A stretch of 64,000 nucleotides of DNA from Sarcocystis neurona (lineage: Eukaryota; Apicomplexa; Conoidasida; Eucoccidiorida; Sarcocystidae): positions 823,023 to 887,022 of the forward strand of contig KL647301.1 of assembly GCA_000727475.1 (NCBI GenBank). Reading direction: 5' to 3'. The position numbers and the translations under genes were made by a program. Positions 57,167 to 64,000 of this stretch are shown piece after piece. The notes beneath the pieces were generated by a model. It saw only the letters and a list, made by a program, of their open reading frames with translations. It was not told the origin of the DNA and did no database searches. Position 1 is the first letter of the stretch; each line of letters starts with the position of its first letter.

Positions 57167-60100
57167 TTACCGTCAGCCGCTACTGCCGCCACGGCTCGCG
57201 CTTCCGCTACTGCTGCTGGTGACGCTCCTGCGAGTGCTACTCAAGCTTTCGCGAAAGCTGCTAGTGCCGCTTGTGCTGGTACCGCTCACGCCACTGCCGT
57301 TGGTATAATGCACAAATGCTCCCGCCGGTGCTGCCCCTGTGTTGAGCTGCTGCTGCTGAAAATGCTGCTTTTGCTCGCGCCCCTGGTATTGCTCGGCTCC
57401 TACGGCAGCTGCTGCTGGTGCCGCGTGTGCAGCTGGTGTTGCGCCCATCACAGCCCGCGGATTTCCCGGCTGCTGCTGGTGCTCTCTACGAGAGCCCTGC
57501 CCGACTCCCAGTAGGTGCGTCGGCTGCTGCTGCCTCTGGTGCAAACGCGCTGCTGGTGTGCCGCTGCGGCTGAACGTCTGGGGATAGTGCGACGGGGGGA
57601 CAACCAGGAAGGGCTGCGGGGTGGAATTTTCGAAGGGCTACAGCAGCTGATTAACTCACCTGCGTCCGCCGGACTTCTCACGTTTCATCACTGTTTGATA
57701 TTGTTACTATTGCAACTTTCACTGGGACCGTAGAGAAGCATGGATACGTGTCCGCGGTGCATGTGCGTAGCCGTACACACACGTTTGTATAGGGTATTGT
57801 TTGTGTAGGCACACAGGCAGGGTTTAAAGGATGTTCGCAAGCAAGCGTGAAGGCATGGGTGCTGCCTATGTTAGTTACTGGGTAACGTCGAAGCCGTGTT
57901 GGGCGCCCTCTACGTTCCTCACTAAGTGTGTATACATATATATATATATATACATATATATATACATATATATATGTCCATAAGCGTATATATAGTCTGC
58001 AGCGTTTAGGACCTCGCCGCAGCTGTTATCCTTTGCTGGGCACGCAGGAAAGAGAGCAGTTCCCATGGTTGTAGGGGCTAGGATGTTCGCACGCGTGCGT
58101 GAAGGCATGGGTGCTGCCTATGTTAATTATTGAGTATACGCGTATAAAACTGTTTTGCTGTTGCTCCATACACGGGTGAGAGCCATTAGATCATCAGTTT
58201 AGTTCGCGTGTCTCTCGCATATAACTGCAGACGCCGCTAGGACTGCGTGCGACAGTGTTCTTGTCGCGGCTGGATGCGTGCTGTTCCCGTAGCATCATTG
58301 CCGTCACCGCAACGCAGGAGAGTGGAACTTACGCAGTTGCCCATGCAAACGAACTCATGCCTTTAGAACGCCCGCAGTTCCATCAGAGGATAACGGATCC
58401 GTGCGTGGTGGTGAAGTGCGAAAACGCTGATTGCCCTTTTTCATCCTCCAAGTGTTAGCCAGCCCTGTCGTCCCCGGGGTCGGGACACGATCGCCTTTTA
58501 AACGTGCGCAGGCTCTGTGCACACGTGTTGCTGCATCCGGTGCGCAGTGGGACAGCGTCCGCACCTCTTTCTCAGCGGTCCATGCACGTCTGTGGTACGT
58601 CGGAGCAAAAAGTGCGGCTCACTCATGAATTTCATGTGAAAGACGCTTGCAGTCGCTAAGTGTACGGTGGGACTGGGGGCAACATCTTTCGACGTTGTGG
58701 GGTTCCTTGCGCGGTTGTTAGGGAGTACAACACTTCCACGCACTGCGTTTGAAGTAGGGCTTTCTTGCCTATAGGGTGGTCAACGGATGGCTTTGAAAAA
58801 GAACGCTTTTCGTAGACGGCTTTCAGAGGATATCTTCCACACAGTACAACGGTATGCACACCGAAGGTCAGTGACTACGCTGCCACTCACACAGGGCAGC
58901 GCTGCTGTCCAGGCGGGCTTCGCACCGCTGCACTTCTGCGTACGGTGCCCTCAAAGTTGTCTGAACTCCGAGGTGCATTTCGGTGGGTTCCAACTTCTTT
59001 TTTTCGCTAGATATCTGCTGTACGACGAAAACCTCACCATACGCGACATTTTCACAGGAAACCCAACGTAGAAGCGCCTCCTCACACAGACACGCATAGT
59101 CACGTACACAGACATACGCGTATCCAGACACGAGCTACTCTGTCTGAGCGTACCTTTCATGCGTGTTGTCGCAGACCCGGATCCATTCTGTGTCTGCACG
59201 CTTTCATCCCTCACACACAGCGCTTCAGCGCCGATGCTTCTGTAAGCGAGGACTGAAGAGGTTCACTCCCATATACAGTTTCTGCGTCTGCTGTTCATAT
59301 TTACACATACGTACAAATATATATACATATGTATGCCTAGGCTTTCACACGATATATTTATACAGCAACGTTTATACAGCAACGTCTCCACACACGGTGT
59401 CTAAGTATGTGCGCTTGTATACACGGGGTTGACTAGACACACTGAATTGTGAGGTGCCTCCCTCCGTATTTCCCGTTCTGCGGATGCGGGTGTGGGTGCC
59501 GCAGCACCATGACCACCGCACAGCTATGTAGCAGTCTCCTCGGTATTCGTGTGAGCGCACGTTCGCGTAGTGCGGGGGCGTGTATCTTGTACTGTGTGGA
59601 CGTAACTCCTAAGATGATATCCCAGTTACAACGATTCTAGACTCGGGTGCAAAATAAGTACGTTTCTGTCCAAAACACCTCAAAGCATAGCCGTCGTGCA
59701 CGATAGCTTAACGGCTTCACTGTAGTGCATTCACTGACTACGTTACAAATCCGACGACAAAGCAAAAGCTGAGCTCCAAATCTGCCAAAATGGTAATCTT
59801 TTCGATTCTAGCCATAACAACAGAGCAACTGACGGATATGCTGCAAGTGCAGTAAGTGTACTGCCACAACTAGCTTTTTATTCCCACTTGCACTCACTCT
59901 CACTCAAAGTTTTGTATACTCGCTTTTCCGTACGCGTGCCACAAGGGCTCTTGCCTTTTGTATTCCACCACCTTTATCCACACCCACTTGAGGGGCACAC
60001 AAAGTCTAAATGGAGAGGACCTGACTCCCAAGAAGTGACCAGCGAGACCTCCACTCATAAACGTAACACTTTGGCACTCAATTGGTAGCAAATGTGCACT

Positions 60101-61784
60101 TACACACGCTTCCACGATTATGCTTATGTATGTGTTTTGCTGAGCGTACGCAGACGAAAACTCTATGCCCGAAGAAAATTGTCTACATGTATGCGGAACC
60201 TACATACTGAAGATCGGCGTATAGATGGGTGTATGCATGTACAAGCATACTCAGACACAGATATAGATTAGACTTGTTGTTAATGCTGACCTGCGAGTCG
60301 AACTATGTGAAGGAAGCATTACACTCGTAAGACAGGCGACAGTGTTGGCTACCCGAGATCCTACGTCTGCGGTATTCCGTGGTCATGCGCAGCAAAACCA
60401 CTTCCTTGTGGTCCGCGCCGCGCACAACCGACAATGTGACAACCGGTACATTATACTACCGCATCACACCATCGCCTCAACCTCCTTTCCTCGCTGGCAC
60501 GTGCGAAGGTGCACAGTAGTCATTAGCGTTCTTTTCGTGCGTTTCACGTCAGACCCTGCAGTTCTATCTGCAGTGTAGGCTGTGTGCCGGGATCGGTCGG
60601 AATGGGCTACGTCAACTACAGCGAGTGGGTTTCCCACATGTACAGAGAAAACACTCGGAGTTGAAAACCAGATAAAATTTTGTTTCCACTGAAACGCCAC
60701 TAATAACACTACTAACATTCACATATCAAAAGCGTTCGCGTATGTGTTCCACTTGTGAATGGGAAAGGTACACACTGCTATACATGCCCTGTAGGCGTGT
60801 CGTCGAACTCAAAATACGAATCCATAGATCGCACACTCTATTCTGGGTCTTCTCTCTTCCGGTATTCGCAAATATTTGTATGTGTGTGCGTTTGTACGTA
60901 TTGACACATCACCCTTGAACTGCATCGGGAAGAACAAGAAAATTAACCGTGAGTGTCGCGCGTACGTACGTGCAGTGCACAGGGAAACACTGAATCCTCT
61001 ATGAGTCACTTGATACGGACGTATAGATAGATTCTGCTTATCTGGAAAAAGTAGATTTCCTGTCCCGCCTGTATTATTCAATTCTGTCGGCAAGTGTTTA
61101 CGTTAAACATGCGTACATGTAGAATTCACGCCCGGTTATTAAGCGTAGAGTTCCTAATGGGTACACGTCGGTAAGCGCACGAGTCGGTCATGAATTCACA
61201 TGCACGTTTATTAGTAATACGGCAATTCAAAAAAATTTCTGAATATACACATACGCGTGGACTCACAAACTCACGTATATACGTATATATGTATATAAGA
61301 AGTAAACTGTTTAGCGTCCTGCGTTCCACGTGCGCATGTCACTGTAACCAGGCATCTGCTCGTCCTTACTAGGGGCATTTCTATCTTCATACGTACATAC
61401 ACGTTTATGTACATACAGGAACAAATGCAGACTGATATATGTGCGCCACGGCACTTCGGCACGATACACAACTGTACAACTCTACGTTTCTCACACTCCT
61501 CAGGCACAACATATGTATAATTCAGATGATTTTCTCTATAAAGCCATCAATCCTATATTACCTCTTGGTTCTTCTGCAAAGCTTCAGGCGCACCATATGC
61601 GTTCTACACTTTCTCTCCATCCTGCTGCGCCGATATCCCTAGTATACGCGCGTATGTAGAAATGAGCCACGCTGGTAAACCTGCTCATCACAGGATTGAC
61701 GTAGGCACGTAGTTTTGCCTGCATCAATCATCGAATTTCGATTCGCGCTGTTAAATTGTGCACTCTGAAGCGTCACACTGGCAA
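57167..61784. other. Spacer between ARP4 and the membrane-protein gene; mostly repeat-poor
   Basis: 57.17-57.55 kb is CTG-rich on plus; its minus frame reads as Gln/Ser/Ala repeats and is not called. 57.9-58.0 kb has (AT)n. From about 58.1 to 61.7 kb the sequence is largely unique, with short open frames on both strands, for example 58255-58458, 58431-58628 and 58787-59071 on plus. None shows a recognisable domain, and I could not chain them by splice sites. Genes or decayed elements may be hidden here. Confidence 0.5.
57829..58136. repeat. Duplicated segment downstream of ARP4
   Basis: GGATGTTCGCA, then GCGTGAAGGCATGGGTGCTG, then CCTATGTTARTTA, occurs at 57829-57880 and again at 58081-58130, a period of 252 bp. 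Weaker similarity (GCACACAGGCAG against GCACGCAGGAA) precedes both copies. Confidence 0.65.
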
Positions 61785-64000
61785 CTAGCCAGGTGAACTG
61801 CTCTTCTGCGCTGTTTCCGATGGATGACGTAAGATAGAATTTCTGCCCCAACGAAGCTTTTTCCGCCTTTCAGCGAGAAAGACCTCAGCGGCAGCAGCGC
61901 CTCGCTCACTGCAAGCAGAGGCCAGCAAAGCTCCGGCAGCAGCAGCGGTGGAAGACGTAGCAGGCAGCCTGCTCCGATACGTAATCCTCGCAGCAAAGTT
62001 TTCACGTGAGAGCTGCACGAGACGTTGTCCTGCCAAATGCACCATAACCAGCAGTGCTTCCTGCAACGTTGAAGAACACACAGTCCGCACTTTTCACCGT
62101 CGCCGCGTAAGCTGGCGTGTGGTACACACGTGCAGGTACAAACAAAAGTTGATCTACACATGCGCCTGTACGGGTACTATCAGTCTTACACAGTCATTTA
62201 TCCACTCCACGTATTAGCAATCGTTTACGTGGGAATCTACAACGGTGCAGGCCTCACTGTGCGTATACCGGCGTCTTCCTACAAATCCTTCTATATGGGA
62301 AGTGTCAGCCGAGCCTCCAGAAATCCTGAATTGATATCCGCACGTCTGCTATCACTCTCAAAACCCTTTACACGTACGTGACTGTGTACACAGACGTATA
62401 CGCGTTTGTACGCCAATATCTGAATGCAAGCCTGGGTGTACGCATGTGAGTGTATGTGTGGACGTGTTTGAACGTGTACGTGTACGTTCGGATGCAGGCG
62501 TACACGTATACAATGACTTCAAATAACTGGTAATCATGAAAGGGTGTCAATGACACGGTGCCTGTATTAATACGTAGGACTCCTTGTATCAACTGTGGAG
62601 GGCCTACACGACACACATGAAGACGTCCTTAGACAAAGACAGTCAATCATACATAGATATCAACCGTGCGCACAGAACTACTACGACATTATTCATTTAC
62701 CTTTAGAGCCAGCTCTCCAAGAATAAGCGTTAGCGCGTTGAAACCTGTGCACAGAAGCTCTACAATACTCATTCCCAGCTGCAGGAACGCAACAATCCTT
62801 GCCATGACAGGTGTGAGGCGCAGTTCCTCTCGAGGCTGCAGTATCAATGCCACTGCGACGAACTGCGTAAGAAACATGAACCCTGCCGATTGCATCTGGA
62901 AAGTAGCGAGGCGATTCAGCGCAGTCCACAAAGCGGTTAACACAGGCGTTGCTGTCGGCGTCGCTGCCGTTGTTGGCAATTGAGGAAGTGTTGGCCCGCT
63001 GGCATCAGCCGAATGTATTCGCCGTGCGAATGGCACTGAACCTCCACGGTAATACCAGTCCGTCTTAAGGCGTTCCCACCAGGTGGAAGGAGCAGGTAGA
63101 GGGTGTGCAGGAAAGAAGAGGTCTTCTGCAGCGCCACCAGTCGTGTTCCACGTTGCTGCAGTCGCACCAGCTGTCTTCCCGCTTGAGGGGACACCTGGCG
63201 TCACTGCTTGACCCAGTAGCAGCGTGAGTAGCATCCGCGCAACAGCAGCAGTTACCGCATATCCAAGCGTCAACCACACAGTACGCAGAGAGTAATTTCT
63301 TAGTCCCATATCACTAGCTGTCACTAGCCCAGCCTCATTTTGTCCTCCGCCGTCGGCATTCGCATCTTTGACAAATGTAGTGTACGCTAGGAGATTTTTA
63401 TCTGTGACGTCCTGTATGAAGCTTGCACAATCCTTCGACTGCTGCTCCGGGCTCCGTGTCACTGAGTGAGTCATGATGTGAGAAAATGCCTCTCTACTTG
63501 TCAGGTTTGTTGGCGACAAGCTTTCCGTTGGCGCGGTACTTCTTTCAACCTTGTCCTCTGTTTCTTCCCCCGACGTCTTACGAAGATCACACTCTTCCGG
63601 ATGCCGCATTTCTGTTTTTTTCTCTTTCTCTCCATCCCTGTCCGACTGTCGCCTAAGTTCATATTGCGTGGAGTGTTGTTTTGAACTATCTAGATATGAC
63701 TTTAAAGCGGCATCGGCAGTTTCGACTGCGTGCGTATGGCACCCCAGTAGATCACCACGGGCGCACATTGTGTACAGGCGCTGGTACTCCTCACCTAGAG
63801 AATCCTGGACACGCTGAGTTGCAGTCGGGACAGCATCTTTTGTGCAAATGGGAGGTAGATATGTGTGATGCGGGAAAAGTGGCTTTTTCTGAGATGCAGC
63901 TCCAGCTGCTGCGGTGTTGCTGTTGCTTGAGCGGATTTTGTGATACAGGTTGGACGTCCTTAGATGTTGTTGGAAGAAGAAGAATGAGAAAACTGCTGCC
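61785..64000 (-). CDS. Unrecognised multi-pass membrane protein, 5' end beyond the window
   Basis: Exon 62701-64000 stays open to the right edge, so the N-terminus lies outside. It ends GAGCTGGCTCTAAAG followed by gtaaat. A second exon, 61785-62060, begins after ttgcag in the matching phase (0) and runs 91 codons to TAG. Visible parts, from the N-terminal side: HLRTSNLYHKI and LFPHHTYLPPICTKD; a charged region rich in Glu, Lys and Arg; FIQDVTDKNLLAYTTFVKD; a hydrophobic helix RTVWLTLGYAVTAAVARMLL followed by more Leu; an Ala/Thr/Pro linker; then two close hydrophobic stretches, FMFLTQFVAVALIL and RIVAFLQLGMSIVELL, with more hydrophobic sequence after. The second exon is Leu/Ala/Arg-rich. Codon use is varied and CAG repeats are few, unlike intron sequence. 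I do not recognise the family. A remote resemblance of the first helix region to peroxin-3 was considered but is too weak to call. The 3' exon could also be spliced further. Confidence 0.6.

Noticed and set aside
57173..57544. Gln/Ser-rich minus-strand frame convergent with ARP4
   Set aside because: It starts only at a TTG, is low complexity and has no splice partner; best seen as triplet-rich ARP4 3' flank.
62689..64000. Peroxin-3 identity for the membrane protein
   Set aside because: Only a vague likeness around one hydrophobic helix; no ordered motif match.

Overview
The window is eukaryotic nuclear DNA. It looks like a coccidian apicomplexan, most likely an Eimeria-type genome. The evidence is very dense CAG/CTG triplet tracts that read as poly-Ala, poly-Gln or poly-Ser in any frame, many (AT)n and GT-rich microsatellites, small exons split by long repeat-filled introns, and conserved eukaryotic proteins with huge low-complexity insertions. 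I saw no bacterial operon features, CRISPR array or insertion sequence. The species call is inference; I could not run a search.

Only a small part of the sequence is convincingly coding. I reconstructed three recognisable genes exon by exon. (1) 15918-24290, plus strand: a VTT-domain (TVP38/TMEM64/DedA-like) multi-pass membrane protein in six exons, 587 residues. (2) 31155-41122, minus strand: Rab7, seven exons spread over 10 kb that splice to a 213-residue small GTPase with every G motif and a C-terminal Cys-Cys. (3) 49198-57166, plus strand: a nuclear actin-related protein of the ARP4/BAF53 type, at least four exons, more than 900 residues because of Gly/Ala/Gln/Ser insertions. Splice phases agree at every junction of Rab7 and the VTT gene. 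In ARP4 one micro-exon is missing from my model. Rab7 and the VTT protein suggest a late-endosome and membrane-trafficking theme, but neighbours in such genomes are not normally functionally linked.

Two further genes are less certain. One at 4576-5818 (minus, three exons) encodes a basic, coiled-coil-like protein I do not recognise. One at 61785-64000 (minus, running off the right edge) encodes an unrecognised membrane protein. A possible intron-dense plus-strand gene lies at about 26.47-29.1 kb.

The rest is intergenic or intronic. 0.1-4.5 kb holds GT/AT microsatellites and a CTG block. 5.8-15.9 kb holds a purine-rich domain with palindromes, then CAG/CTG blocks. 24.3-31.1 kb holds CAG tracts, degenerate AT repeats and a repeat-poor island. 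41.1-49.2 kb holds purine/CAG-rich DNA behind Rab7, a repeat-poor island, and a pyrimidine-rich flank to ARP4. 57.2-61.8 kb is largely repeat-poor with no recognised gene.

The most notable unexplained signals are a 12-bp perfect palindrome, GTGTACGTACAC, that recurs in clusters (one copy forms the 5' splice site of Rab7 exon 6), and the tendency of CTG arrays on the sense strand to sit just before 3' splice sites. I found no self-contained novel biological system.
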